A DNA stretch of 64,000 nt from Synergistota bacterium. Its GTDB lineage: Bacteria > Synergistota > Synergistia > Synergistales > Synergistaceae. Position 1 is the stretch's first letter. Each line of letters starts with the position of its first letter. The stretch covers positions 1 through 64,000 of the forward strand of contig JAEXGR010000060.1 of assembly GCA_023450745.1 (NCBI GenBank). The letters run 5' to 3'. The notes beneath the pieces were generated by a model. That model ran no database searches. It had not been told where the DNA came from and saw only the letters and a program-made list of their open reading frames with translations. Both the position numbers and the translations under genes were made by a program. Below are positions 1-8,931 of the stretch, piece after piece.

Positions 1-253
1 CGGCGGAAAACCACCGCCGGCCCACCTTCCTCAAAGAGGAAGGCAAAATGATAAAGACCAGCTCAGCGCCAGGTTTATGCTCCTTAGCCGCCAGCCTTGT
101 TTTCGGCTCCCTCTTCGAGGGGGCTCCGGCCGCAGGCCGGTGGGGGAGTTGTGACCTCCATCAACAGCACAGGCACGTTTGTCTTTAGTGATATGCGAAA
201 TAAAAACCAGAAGCAAGGTAAATTCAAAATCAAAGACCAGCCCTATACAGGTG
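1..253. repeat. Hairpin-rich non-coding stretch at the left edge
   Basis: No convincing gene is present here. The stretch contains four short perfect inverted repeats: 1-6 with 14-19, 25-32 with 36-43, 109-113 with 117-121, and 126-131 with 135-140. The words AAAGACCAG also occur twice, near 53 and 231. A 61-codon minus-strand frame crosses the area but is low in complexity and matches nothing I know. The dense GC-rich hairpins resemble interspersed palindromic repeats found between genes in many gut anaerobes. That identity is an inference, and copies elsewhere in the genome would be needed to call it a repeat family. Confidence 0.4.
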
Positions 254-1630
254 TTACTTGATGTTTTTATCCGCTTCTAAAAGTAAATGCTGTTGCCAGG
301 GGAACAGCCGCCCGTTCTCGGAGATAAATTTTTCCAGGGCGTCGCGCGAGCGGAGGGCGTAGGCTTCGCAGCGTTCAGTCCGTTTACGGAGTTTTTTACC
401 GGGAAGGCGCGGGAAGATGCCGAGGTTGACGTTCATCGGCTGGAAGCTCGCAGGCAGCGCCGTGTCCAGATAATTCAGCAGCGAGCCGATCGCGGTCTCC
501 AGCGGAAAATCGACCATCGGCAGGCCGCTTGTCCCCAGATAGGCGAAAAGCGCGGCGGCCAGCCCCATCGCCGTGCTCTCCATATATCCCTCGACGCCGG
601 AGGCCTGTCCGGCGATGAAGAGCGCCTCGCGCCCTTTGAAGCGAAGATATGGATCAAGCACCTTCGGGGCGCAGACGAAGAGATTGCGGTGCATCACACC
701 CTTGCGGACGAATTCCGCCTCCCGGAGCGCCGGTATCAGCCTGAACACACGCTCCTGCTCTCCCCATTTTAGGTTCGTCTGGAAGCCGACGATGTTGAAA
801 AGCGTCCCCTCTTCGTTATCCTGGCGCAGCTGTACGACGGCGCACGGCTCCCGTCCGCCGTGCGCCGCCTCAAAACCCACGGGGCGCAGCGGGCCGAAGA
901 GCAGCGTTTTTTCGCCGCGTTTCGCGATTACCTCTACCGGCAGGCAGCCGTCGAAATGACGCATCTGCTCCTCTTCAAAGTCGTGGCGCGGCGCGGTCTC
1001 GGCATTGACAAGCTCGTTCCAGAAGATGGCGTACTCCTCTTCGTCCATCGGACAGTTTATATAGTCCCCTTCCGTACCGTAGCGGTTGGCGCGGAAGGCT
1101 TTCGTCATATCCACGGTGCTGACGTCGACAATCGGCGCGACGGCGTCGTAAAAATACAGGAAGTCTTCTCCCGTAAGCGACGCGAGCGACCGCGCCATCG
1201 GCGCGCTGGTGAGCGGCCCGGTGGCGATTATCGCCGGCTCCTCGGGAATATCCGTCAGCTCTTCACGCACCAGCTCGATATTAGGATGGCCGGCGATGTG
1301 GCTGTCGATGAGGCGCGCGAAGACTTCGCGGTCCACCGCAAGCGCGTTGCCGGCGGGTACGCGGCTTGCCTCGGCGCAGCGCATGATGAGGCTGCCCAGG
1401 CGTTTGAGCTCGGCCTTCAAGATGCCCGCGGGGGTCGTAGTTTTGTCTCCGCCAAGCGAGTTGCTGCATACGAGCTCGCCCAACAGCGGCGTTTCGTGCG
1501 CGGGGGTCATTTTCAGGGGACGCATCTCGCAGAGGCGCACGCGCACGCCGCGCTCCGCAAGCTGCCAGGCGGCTTCGGAGCCCGCAAGCCCGCCGCCGGC
1601 GACCGTCACCGTTTTACATGTCGCCGCCAT
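254..1630 (-). CDS. trmFO: Methylenetetrahydrofolate-tRNA-(uracil-5-)-methyltransferase TrmFO
   Basis: A 458-residue folate- and FAD-dependent enzyme that makes 5-methyluridine at position 54 of tRNA, using methylenetetrahydrofolate as the carbon source. The N-terminus has the dinucleotide-binding signature VAGGGLAGSEAA, followed by the family-typical CEMRP and ELVCSNSLGG segments. The C-terminal part keeps GQASGVEGYMES. I place the start at the ATG at 1630 because the FAD-binding strand begins right after it. A longer reading to 1717 would add an arginine-rich leader that is only an out-of-frame copy of topA. With this start the gene overlaps the end of topA by 17 bases, so translation is probably coupled. 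The order dprA-topA-trmFO is common in bacteria. No clear terminator follows. Confidence 0.95.
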   Translation of the reverse strand: MAATCKTVTVAGGGLAGSEAAWQLAERGVRVRLCEMRPLKMTPAHETPLLGELVCSNSLGGDKTTTPAGILKAELKRLGSLIMRCAEASRVPAGNALAVDREVFARLIDSHIAGHPNIELVREELTDIPEEPAIIATGPLTSAPMARSLASLTGEDFLYFYDAVAPIVDVSTVDMTKAFRANRYGTEGDYINCPMDEEEYAIFWNELVNAETAPRHDFEEEQMRHFDGCLPVEVIAKRGEKTLLFGPLRPVGFEAAHGGREPCAVVQLRQDNEEGTLFNIVGFQTNLKWGEQERVFRLIPALREAEFVRKGVMHRNLFVCAPKVLDPYLRFKGREALFIAGQASGVEGYMESTAMGLAAALFAYLGTSGLPMVDFPLETAIGSLLNYLDTALPASFQPMNVNLGIFPRLPGKKLRKRTERCEAYALRSRDALEKFISENGRLFPWQQHLLLEADKNIK

Positions 1631-3878
1631 CTGGCTCCACCGCCGCCGGCTCTTCCGCCGCGCCCTCTTTGCCGGGCTTCTTCCACGAGACATAGTCGCA
1701 GTCTGGATAGCGCTCACAGCCGTAGAAGAAGCGCCCCTTCATCTTGCCTTTGGTGGCTTTACGGCGTATCAGCTCGCCCTCGCCGCATTTGGGGCACTTG
1801 ATACCGGTAGTCTTCACGATTTTTCTTGTGTATTTGCATTCGGGATAACCGGTACAGGCGATAAACTCGCCAAAGCGTCCGCGCTTTATGATGAGCTCAT
1901 GCCCGCATTCGGGGCATTTTTCGCCGATCAATTCCGGCTCCGGCCTCATGCTTTCGCCGTGCGCGGAAACCTCGTCAACGACCGGCTTAAAGCCCTGCCA
2001 GAAGTCGGCCATCAGTTTTTTCCACTCAATTTCGCCCGCCTCGACCTGGTCAAGCTCGCCCTCCATCGCCGCCGTGAAGTCCTCGTTGACGATCGATGAG
2101 AAGTATCTTACAAGGAAGTTGTTGACGAGTCTTCCGAGCTTTGTCGGGATCAGCTTTTTATCTTCCTCGCCGCGGTCGACGTAGCCGCGCAGCGAAAGGG
2201 TGTCGATGATCGTCGCGTAGGTCGAGGGGCGTCCGATCCCCTTTTCCTCGAGCGCCTTGACGAGCCCCGCCTCGGTGTAGCGCGGCAGCGGCTGGGTGAA
2301 TTTCTGTTCCGTGACGATATTTTCTATTGCGAGCTCTTCGCCCTTTACCGCGGGCTGCATCGTCACATCTTTGATGCCGAGCGGATAGACGCGCCCCCAG
2401 CCGTCGAAGGTGACGACGACGCCGGACTGTTTCATCTGGTAATCAGCGGCGGAGCAGATGAGGTTCGTGCGCGCCACCACGGCGTCCTTCATCTGGCTGG
2501 CGATGAATCGGCTCCATATCAGCTCGTAGAGCCTGTATTGCTCGGGCGTGAGGTAATCTTTGAGAGACTCCGGCGTAAGCATTGGGTCTGTCGCGCGTAT
2601 CGCCTCGTGGGCGTCCTGCGCCTTGCCCTTGGGCATGTATTCGTTGGGCTTGTCGGGGAGGTAATTTCCCCCAAAGCTGTTCGCGATGAAGGCCCGCGAG
2701 GCGTCGAGCGCCTCTGGCGCGAGCCGCAGGCTGTCGGTACGCATGTAGGTGATGAGCCCCGTAGGGCCGCGTCCCGGTATCTCGATGCCCTCATAGAGCG
2801 CCTGCGCGATGCGCATGGTGCGCTTCGGCGCGAAGCCGCAGCGGCGGGAGGCCTCCTGCTGCAAGGTGCTGGTCTTGAAGGGCGGATTGGGCTGTTTTTT
2901 GCTCTCTTTCGTGCTGAAATCGTCGACGGTCAGCTGCCCCGCGCGTATCGCCCGCTCTATTTGCCGCGCCTCTTCTTCGTTATTTATCGTCAGCGCCTTG
3001 TTTTTGTATTTTTCAACGCGCAGCTTGTAACCCCGCTTTTTATCGAGGCTCTTTGCGTCGACGTCCATGAGCCAGTATTCCTCGGGGATGAAGCGTTCGA
3101 TCTCTTCTTCGCGCTCACAGACGATGCGCAGCGCCACGGACTGCACGCGCCCGGCGGACAGGCCGCGCTGGACCTTGTACCAAAGCAGCGGGCTCAGTTC
3201 GTAGCCGACGAGGCGGTCGAGCACGCGGCGCGCCTGCTGGGCCTCGACAAGCTCCATATTGATCATATCGGGCTCGGCGATGGCGCTCTTCACGCCATGT
3301 TCCGTAATTTCGTGCATCCTGATGCGGCATTTCTGCTCCGTGTCGATATCGAGCAGCGAAGCCAAGTGCCAGGCGATCGCCTCCCCCTCGCGGTCAGGGT
3401 CTGAGGCGAGCAGCGTGCGCTTGCTCGCGGAGGAGGCCCCTTTAAGCGTCTTTATGAGGTCGGCTTTGCCGCGCACCTGTATGTATTCCGGTTCAAAATC
3501 ATGTTCAAGGTCTATCGCCAGGCGGCCCTTAGGCAGGTCGCGGACATGTCCCAGGCTCGCGAGCACTTTATAGCGCGAACCAAGGATCTTTTCAAGCGTC
3601 TTGGCCTTCGCGGGAGACTCGACAACCACGAGCGTCTTGCCGTCGTACTGAGAAAATTTCTGGCTGCGCGAGGCTTTCACCGCGCCTTTTGCCGCGGGAG
3701 CCTTCTTTTTCGTCGTCGAAGCGGCGGCGCCGGCACTAGCGGCCTTTGTCGTTTTCGTCGTTTTCTTTGCCGTTTCCGCTTTTGTTTTGGTCTCTTTTTT
3801 GACGGAGGAGCTTGCGGCGCTTTTTTTTATCTCCTGGGATGCCGCCTCATCCTGTTTTACGGTTTTTTTTGCAGCCAT
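1614..3878 (-). CDS. topA: DNA topoisomerase I with lysine/alanine-rich N-terminal tail
   Basis: A type IA topoisomerase of 754 residues that relaxes negative supercoils. After a basic, low-complexity tail of roughly 75 residues (Lys, Ala, Thr, Ser) comes the Toprim domain, beginning LVVVESPAKAKTLEKILG with the ASDPDREGEA metal-binding motif. The active-site tyrosine lies in GLITYMRTDS. The C-terminus has two four-cysteine zinc ribbons, CPECG...C...C and CPKCG...C...C. I chose the ATG at 3878 over the in-frame GTG at 3890, because the AGAGG ribosome-binding site would overlap the GTG. The gene starts 19 bases after dprA ends and overlaps trmFO. The N-terminal tail is unusual, since basic extensions in topoisomerase I more often lie at the C-terminus. 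It may aid DNA binding. Confidence 0.96.
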   Translation of the reverse strand: MAAKKTVKQDEAASQEIKKSAASSSVKKETKTKAETAKKTTKTTKAASAGAAASTTKKKAPAAKGAVKASRSQKFSQYDGKTLVVVESPAKAKTLEKILGSRYKVLASLGHVRDLPKGRLAIDLEHDFEPEYIQVRGKADLIKTLKGASSASKRTLLASDPDREGEAIAWHLASLLDIDTEQKCRIRMHEITEHGVKSAIAEPDMINMELVEAQQARRVLDRLVGYELSPLLWYKVQRGLSAGRVQSVALRIVCEREEEIERFIPEEYWLMDVDAKSLDKKRGYKLRVEKYKNKALTINNEEEARQIERAIRAGQLTVDDFSTKESKKQPNPPFKTSTLQQEASRRCGFAPKRTMRIAQALYEGIEIPGRGPTGLITYMRTDSLRLAPEALDASRAFIANSFGGNYLPDKPNEYMPKGKAQDAHEAIRATDPMLTPESLKDYLTPEQYRLYELIWSRFIASQMKDAVVARTNLICSAADYQMKQSGVVVTFDGWGRVYPLGIKDVTMQPAVKGEELAIENIVTEQKFTQPLPRYTEAGLVKALEEKGIGRPSTYATIIDTLSLRGYVDRGEEDKKLIPTKLGRLVNNFLVRYFSSIVNEDFTAAMEGELDQVEAGEIEWKKLMADFWQGFKPVVDEVSAHGESMRPEPELIGEKCPECGHELIIKRGRFGEFIACTGYPECKYTRKIVKTTGIKCPKCGEGELIRRKATKGKMKGRFFYGCERYPDCDYVSWKKPGKEGAAEEPAAVEPDGGDM

Positions 3879-3897
3879 CGTTGCGGACACCTCTTTC

Positions 3898-4995
3898 TTA
3901 CAGATTACCCTTTACGCTGTAGCGTCCCGGTGCGGACATAAAAACAATCCCTTTCGCGGATAAGAGCGCGATATTTTTTAAAAGGTCAGCGGGGCTCATT
4001 TTAACGGCAAGCGATAGGTTGTCAATCGTCATCGCCCCGTTTTCCGCGAGAGATTTGAAAATTTGCCTCTCTGCGGCGGATATTTCCCCCTCCTGCGCGC
4101 CGCCCCGCCCCGAAGCGGCCTCCGGCGCGACGCCGCAGGCGCTGAGGAAGACGTCTTCGCCGGTATAGGGAAAGGCCCCGTCATATATCAGGCGGTTCGT
4201 CCCCTCGGAGTTAGCGCTGTATATCTGGCCCGGCACCGCCCAGACCTCGCGCCCAAGTTCCAGCGCGAGGCGCGCCGTGATCATCGAGCCGCTTTTGAGC
4301 GGGGCTTCGACCACCACGACCTTTTCCGCGAGCGCGGCGACGATTCGGTTGCGCTGGGGAAAGTGCCAGGGTTCGCCGTTCGCGCCGAGGGGAAATTCCG
4401 AGATCAGCGCGCCGCGTTCGGCGATCTTCTCAAATAATTTTTTATTGGCCGCCGGATAGACGCGGTCGACGCCGGTGCCCAGGATGGCGAAGGTCTCTCC
4501 GCCCCCGCAGCAGCAGGCTCCCTGCGAGCAGCCGTCGACGCCCCACGCGCCGCCGCTGACGAGCGTTATATCATGCGCGGCGCAAGCGGCTCCGAGCCGC
4601 TGCGAGACATCCCGGCCATAGGCGCTCATACGGCGCGTGCCGACGACCGCAACCCTCTTTTTGTCCGGCAGCCGCCACGCGCCGCCCCGCCAATAGAGCA
4701 CGAGCGGAGCGTCCTTAAGGTCGAACAGCTCCTGCGGATAGTCCTCGTCGTCCACCGTCAGCAGACGCACGCCAAGCTTTTCCGCCCGTTCAAGCTCCCG
4801 CTCCGCCCAGGCCGCGCCGCAGGCGGCGCGCAGCTTCGCGAGGCTCTTTTCGCCGAAGACCTCTTTAGCGACGTCTGCTTTCGCGGGATTCCACAGCTCG
4901 CGCGGCTCCGCACCGGTCAAAAGAAACTTCGCAAGCGCGGCGGCGTTGGCGTTTATGCCGTTCAGGAGCAGCATCAGCTTTAGACGGTCATCCAT
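3898..4995 (-). CDS. dprA: DNA-processing protein DprA
   Basis: A 365-residue protein of the DprA/Smf family, which loads RecA on incoming single-stranded DNA during natural transformation. The Rossmann-like core shows VAVVGTRRMSAYG and the nucleotide-binding signature LVSGGAWGVDG, then ILGTGVDRVYPAAN and the conserved SEFPLGANGEPWHFPQRN. A C-terminal winged helix follows at about residues 305-365. The start at 4995 (MDDRLKLMLLL) is preferred: a longer frame would add 75 residues of arginine-rich shadow sequence inside comM. The start overlaps the end of comM by 16 bases. Neighbouring comM suggests that uptake or recombination of foreign DNA is a shared role of these genes. Confidence 0.94.
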   Translation of the reverse strand: MDDRLKLMLLLNGINANAAALAKFLLTGAEPRELWNPAKADVAKEVFGEKSLAKLRAACGAAWAERELERAEKLGVRLLTVDDEDYPQELFDLKDAPLVLYWRGGAWRLPDKKRVAVVGTRRMSAYGRDVSQRLGAACAAHDITLVSGGAWGVDGCSQGACCCGGGETFAILGTGVDRVYPAANKKLFEKIAERGALISEFPLGANGEPWHFPQRNRIVAALAEKVVVVEAPLKSGSMITARLALELGREVWAVPGQIYSANSEGTNRLIYDGAFPYTGEDVFLSACGVAPEAASGRGGAQEGEISAAERQIFKSLAENGAMTIDNLSLAVKMSPADLLKNIALLSAKGIVFMSAPGRYSVKGNL

Positions 4996-6494
4996 GAGGT
5001 AGCCTCCCCCTCGCGGTAGCTCATCGCCTCGGCGACATGTCCGACCTCTATCTGCGGCGCGCCCGCGAGGTCGGCGATCGTCCGCGAAACGCGCAGCACG
5101 CGCGAAAGGCCCCGCCCCGACAGTTTTACGCCCTTGAGCGCCTCCAAAATGAAGGAACGCACTTCCGGTTTCATCGCGGCGTTGCGACGCAGGAATTTTT
5201 CCGGTATCTCGGAATTGCACTGGAAGCCCAGATCCGCCCAGCGCCGGGCCTGAACCTTCCGCGCTTCGGCGACGCGGGCGCGCACCGTCTCGCTGCGCTC
5301 CCCGCCGCTGCCGCCGAGCGAGACGAGCTCCTCGGGAGTCAGCCGCGGAACGGCGACGTGCAGGTCGATGCGGTCCAAGATCGGGCCGGATAGCTTTCTT
5401 CTGTAACGTTCAAGCGAGAAGGGAGTACATATGCACTGCCGCTCGCCATCCCCCGCGAAACCGCATGGGCACGGGTTGCAGGCCGCGACGACGAGCACCT
5501 TCGCCGGGTAGACGACGCTTCCCGCCGCGCGGCTCACCGTTATCGAACCGTCTTCCAGCGGCTGGCGCAGAGACTCGATCACATCGCGTGAAAATTCGGG
5601 AAATTCGTCGAGAAAGAGCACGCCGCGCGAGGCGAGGCTGATTTCCCCGGGACGAAGCGCCGAGCCGCCGCCGCAGATTGAGACGGCGCTCGCGGTGTGG
5701 TGCACGGAACGGAAGGGACGCTCGCGGCTGAGTTCAAAACCCAGCCCCGCGGTGCTGCGCAGAAGGACGACCTCCATCATCTCCGCATCGGTAAGCGGCG
5801 GCAGTATCCCTTTCAGGGCGCGGGCCAGCAGCGTCTTCCCCGAACCTGGGGAGCCGACGAACAAGATATTATGATGGCCGGCCGCCGCGATCTCCAGAGC
5901 ACGTTTCGCGGCGCTCTGCCCCTTGATGTCGGCAAAATCAGGGTCGGCGGGAGCCGGGGCATATTCAATTTGGCGGTGATTTACCGGCGCGAGCGGTTTT
6001 TCGCCGCGCAGGTGCGCAAAGAGCTCATGGAGCCCCTCCGCCGCGTAAGCCCGCACGCCCTCAACAAGAGAGACCTCGGCGGCGTTTTCCGCGGGGACGA
6101 AGAGTTCGATATTATTTTCTTTAGCAAAAAAGGCGGCGGGGACGGCCCCTCTGACGCCGCGCAGCCGGCCGTCGAGCGCCAGTTCGCCGATAAAAAGCGA
6201 AGGCCGCGGCACCGAGAGATGTCCGGCGGCGGAGGCCAGCGCAACGGCGATCGGCAAATCCAGCAACGCCCCCTCTTTGGGGACGTCGGCCGGCGCGAGG
6301 TTTATCGAAACGCGCCCGCGGATATTGACGCCCGCGGCGCGAAGCGCGGCGCGCACCCTCTCGCGCGCCTCTTTTACGGCGGTGTCGGCAAGACCGACCA
6401 CTGAAATCGAAAAGAGGCCCCCCGTAATATCGACCTCCACCTCGACCGCGAGCCCCTTCACCCCGCGCAGGGTAAGTCCCGAAACGTTATTCAT
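4980..6494 (-). CDS. comM: ComM/YifB-type AAA+ ATPase (Mg-chelatase-like)
   Basis: A 504-residue AAA+ protein of the YifB/ComM family. ComM is a hexameric helicase that promotes branch migration during natural transformation. The first about 180 residues form the ComM-specific domain (GLTLRGVKGLAVEVEVDI at the start, VNLAPADVPKEGA nearby). The ATPase core has Walker A GSPGSGKTLLAR and Walker B GVLFLDEFPEF. A Cys-rich finger, CNPCPCG...C.C, follows, then the C-terminal domain with LSGRGLSRVLRVSRTIADL. It overlaps yraN by 4 bases and dprA by 16, which fits one operon. The length is normal. Confidence 0.95.
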   Translation of the reverse strand: MNNVSGLTLRGVKGLAVEVEVDITGGLFSISVVGLADTAVKEARERVRAALRAAGVNIRGRVSINLAPADVPKEGALLDLPIAVALASAAGHLSVPRPSLFIGELALDGRLRGVRGAVPAAFFAKENNIELFVPAENAAEVSLVEGVRAYAAEGLHELFAHLRGEKPLAPVNHRQIEYAPAPADPDFADIKGQSAAKRALEIAAAGHHNILFVGSPGSGKTLLARALKGILPPLTDAEMMEVVLLRSTAGLGFELSRERPFRSVHHTASAVSICGGGSALRPGEISLASRGVLFLDEFPEFSRDVIESLRQPLEDGSITVSRAAGSVVYPAKVLVVAACNPCPCGFAGDGERQCICTPFSLERYRRKLSGPILDRIDLHVAVPRLTPEELVSLGGSGGERSETVRARVAEARKVQARRWADLGFQCNSEIPEKFLRRNAAMKPEVRSFILEALKGVKLSGRGLSRVLRVSRTIADLAGAPQIEVGHVAEAMSYREGEATSWMTV

Positions 6495-6949
6495 GAAAGC
6501 GGCTCCGTGATGCCGCGAAAGTGCTCAACCCGCGGCTCCTGCCCCTCGATAAGGGTGACGGCCACCAGATCGATGCGCCAGAAGCCGTTATAATTTCGCC
6601 CCTCCGTCCAGGCGCGCCCGGCATATATAAGATTGGCGAGCTTGCGCGGGCCGACGCTCTCCTCCGCGGACATCATCCATCCCAAGCTGCGCGTGCGCAC
6701 CTCGGCAAAGACCAATTCGTCCCGCTCTTTGGCGATGACGTCTATCTCGCAGCGTCCGATTTTCACATTTCTATCCAGTATTTTGAAGCCCTGACTGATA
6801 AGATAATCCGCAGCGAGATCCTCGCCCAGACGTCCCTTTGCCAGATGAGGAGCCCCGGCAGGCTCCGCCGCCGGCCGTTTTGCGGCGGGGGCGCGGCTGC
6901 GCCCGGCCTCCAGCTTCAGCGCGTATTCAAGAGAACGTTTCTTCGTCAT
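6491..6949 (-). CDS. YraN family (UPF0102) predicted endonuclease
   Basis: A 152-residue member of the YraN/UPF0102 family, which has a restriction-endonuclease-like fold and an unsettled role. The family core is clear: LGEDLAADYLISQGFKIL, then RNVKIGRCEIDVIAKERDELVFAEVRTRS, which holds the E-I-D and E-V-R residues of the nuclease-like site. An N-terminal extension of about 45 residues precedes it. The ATG at 6949 is chosen because a start at 7006 would lie far inside rnhB. It still overlaps rnhB by 23 bases. In many bacteria yraN follows rnhB and lepB as it does here. Confidence 0.88.
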   Translation of the reverse strand: MTKKRSLEYALKLEAGRSRAPAAKRPAAEPAGAPHLAKGRLGEDLAADYLISQGFKILDRNVKIGRCEIDVIAKERDELVFAEVRTRSLGWMMSAEESVGPRKLANLIYAGRAWTEGRNYNGFWRIDLVAVTLIEGQEPRVEHFRGITEPLS

Positions 6950-7541
6950 CGGCAAGCACTCCTCTGAAAGAGAGTCTGTGTATCGGCGACGGCCCATATT
7001 CCGCAATCAGGCTCTTATGCAGCGCGCTCGGGTAGCCCTTGTGCTTCGCGAACGAATATTGCGGATAGACGCGGTCCATGACCGTCATCACCCGGTCGCG
7101 CAGCACCTTCGCGATCACCGAGGCGGCGGCGATCGCCGGAACGCGGTCGTCGCCCTTGATTACCGGCTTCTGGGGCAGCGCCAGCCCGGGTATCGCCCGG
7201 TTGCCGTCGACAAGCACGAGCGACGGCGAAAGCGCCAGGCGCTCGACAGAACGCTTCATGCACCAAAGCGAGGCCTGCAGGATATTTATCCGGTCGATAC
7301 GCCGCGCGCTGGCCGCCTGCGCGCGCCAGAGGACGCCTAAATCGCATATCTCCTCAAAAAGCGCCTCGCGGCGCTTCGGAGTAAGTTTTTTTGAATCACG
7401 CAGACCGGCGTCAAGCAGCCGCTCGCGCTGTGCCGCCGTCAAAATCGCGGCGGCGGCGACCACCGGCCCCGCAAGCGGGCCGCGTCCGGCCTCGTCGGCG
7501 CCGGCGATGATAAAAGCCGGCGCGCCTAGAGGCTTTCCCAC
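6927..7541 (-). CDS. rnhB: Ribonuclease HII
   Basis: A 204-residue ribonuclease HII that removes ribonucleotides from DNA duplexes. The acidic catalytic motif appears as IAGADEAGRGPLAGPVVAAA with the DEAGRG signature, followed by LRDSKKLT and later AAASVIAKVLRDR. The end KHKGYPSALHKS...SPIHRLSF is typical. The start is read as the GTG at 7541, preceded by an AGGA ribosome-binding site. The 67 residues upstream in this frame are arginine-rich shadow sequence of the GTPase gene. With this start the gene overlaps rbgA by 16 bases, the same pattern as at other junctions in the operon. Confidence 0.93.
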   Translation of the reverse strand: MGKPLGAPAFIIAGADEAGRGPLAGPVVAAAAILTAAQRERLLDAGLRDSKKLTPKRREALFEEICDLGVLWRAQAASARRIDRINILQASLWCMKRSVERLALSPSLVLVDGNRAIPGLALPQKPVIKGDDRVPAIAAASVIAKVLRDRVMTVMDRVYPQYSFAKHKGYPSALHKSLIAEYGPSPIHRLSFRGVLADDEETFS

Positions 7542-8359
7542 AGCGGCGGTTCCTGCGGCCGTTCGAGGCTCATCCGCCCGAGCTTGCCGGTCGCGAACGA
7601 ATCGATAAAGACGCGCCCCGCGCCCTCCATGTCCACGGCACCGCCCGCTCTGAGCTTTCCCAGGCGGCGGCCGATATTTTCCAGAATGTCGTTCGGCGAT
7701 CCCTCGGGCTTGACGCCCCACGCGGCTTCCACGCCGCGCCAAAGATCCCTGCCGATCATAAATTTTATGCAGTCCTTCGCGTGCTCCTCAATATTGCCGA
7801 TGACCTGACCGCGCGAGGAGCCTATCCACGATATCAGCCGGTGGGCGCGCGCGTCGCCGTGCGGGTCAAGGATGCCCGGCGAGTCCACCAGCAAGAACCC
7901 CTGTCCCTTAAACCAGGAGACGCCCTTGGTGACGCCCGGTATTCCTCCGACATGCGCGGCCTTGCGCCCGACGAGCTGGTTTATCAGCATCGACTTGCCG
8001 ACGTTCGGAGTGCCGACGACCGCCATGCGCAGGTCGCGAAAGGCGGGCTTCTTATCTGAGAGGGCCTTTATTATCCGGGCCATGCCGCCGCGGCGCAGGT
8101 CGAGGGGCCACGCCGTCAGCCCCTCCCTCTTCAAATGCTCGACCCAAAGCTTGGTGACCTTCTCGTCGGCGAGGTCGGCCTTCGACAGCACGACCGTCGT
8201 CTCAATTTTCGGGGCAAAGAGCGAAAGCGTCGGCGACGAAGTGAGCCGCGGCGCGCGCGCGTCGCGCACCTCTATCAGCAGATCGATGTTCGCGGCAAGC
8301 GCCTCAAGCTGACGCCTGCCCTTCGCCATATGTCCCGGATACCAGACCGTGCGCGGCAT
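7526..8359 (-). CDS. rbgA: Ribosome biogenesis GTPase YlqF/RbgA
   Basis: A 277-residue circularly permuted GTPase of the YlqF/RbgA family, needed for late assembly of the 50S ribosomal subunit. The permuted order of motifs is visible: G4-like LSKADLAD first, then G1 GTPNVGKSMLINQL, then G3 DSPGILDPH. The N-terminus WYPGHMAKGRRQLE is the family hallmark. The gene begins exactly where lepB ends, with no spacer, and overlaps rnhB. The pairing lepB-ylqF-rnhB is common. Confidence 0.94.
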   Translation of the reverse strand: MPRTVWYPGHMAKGRRQLEALAANIDLLIEVRDARAPRLTSSPTLSLFAPKIETTVVLSKADLADEKVTKLWVEHLKREGLTAWPLDLRRGGMARIIKALSDKKPAFRDLRMAVVGTPNVGKSMLINQLVGRKAAHVGGIPGVTKGVSWFKGQGFLLVDSPGILDPHGDARAHRLISWIGSSRGQVIGNIEEHAKDCIKFMIGRDLWRGVEAAWGVKPEGSPNDILENIGRRLGKLRAGGAVDMEGAGRVFIDSFATGKLGRMSLERPQEPPLWESL

Positions 8360-8875
8360 TTAATCCAGAAGCCCGATCCGGTTCAGCGGCCAGTAACGGA
8401 AGACCGCCGGGCCTCTCATGAAGTTGGCGGGCACAAACCCCCAGAAACGGCCGTCCTGCGAATTCGGCCGGTTGTCGCCGAGGCAGAAATAATTATCCGG
8501 CGGCACGGTCACGGGGGCCATATTATAAGTGTCGGTGTTCTTTACATAGGGCTCAAAGAGCTCCTTGTCGTTCACATAGACGGTACCGTTCCGCATCTCC
8601 ACCTTATCGCCGGGCAGACCGATGATGCGCTTCACAAAATCGCGCCTGGGGTCCACTGGATACTTGAAGACGACGATATCGCCGCGCTTCGGTTCGACCT
8701 TCGGCAGATGATACCAGAACTTCAGCACCAGCACCCGGTCCCCGATCTCCAGCGTCGGGATCATCGAACCGCTTGGAATCCAGAAAGCCTGAATAACGAA
8801 GGTCCGCAGGATGAGGGCGAGTACTACCGCCCATAAAACAGTCTCTATAGTTTCACGCCACCAGGGTTTGGTCAT
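8360..8875 (-). CDS. lepB: Signal peptidase I
   Basis: A 171-residue type I signal peptidase that cleaves secretory signal peptides at the outer face of the cytoplasmic membrane. One membrane segment lies at about residues 9-28 (TVLWAVVLALILRTFVIQAF). The catalytic serine is in IPSGSMIPTL and the catalytic lysine in RRDFVKRIIGLPGD. The conserved box GDNRPNSQDGRFWG is near the C-terminus. It is short, like Gram-positive and thermophile versions with one anchor. It may serve the secreted sorting-tail proteins encoded elsewhere in the window. Confidence 0.95.
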   Translation of the reverse strand: MTKPWWRETIETVLWAVVLALILRTFVIQAFWIPSGSMIPTLEIGDRVLVLKFWYHLPKVEPKRGDIVVFKYPVDPRRDFVKRIIGLPGDKVEMRNGTVYVNDKELFEPYVKNTDTYNMAPVTVPPDNYFCLGDNRPNSQDGRFWGFVPANFMRGPAVFRYWPLNRIGLLD

Positions 8876-8931
8876 TATACATCTACCTCCAAAGTCTATT
8901 ACAGGCTGCCATGACGCCTTATATTACAAAC

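Noticed and set aside
31..216. 61-codon minus-strand frame at the left edge
   Set aside because: Its sequence consists of hairpin arms, lacks a ribosome-binding site and has no recognisable protein feature.
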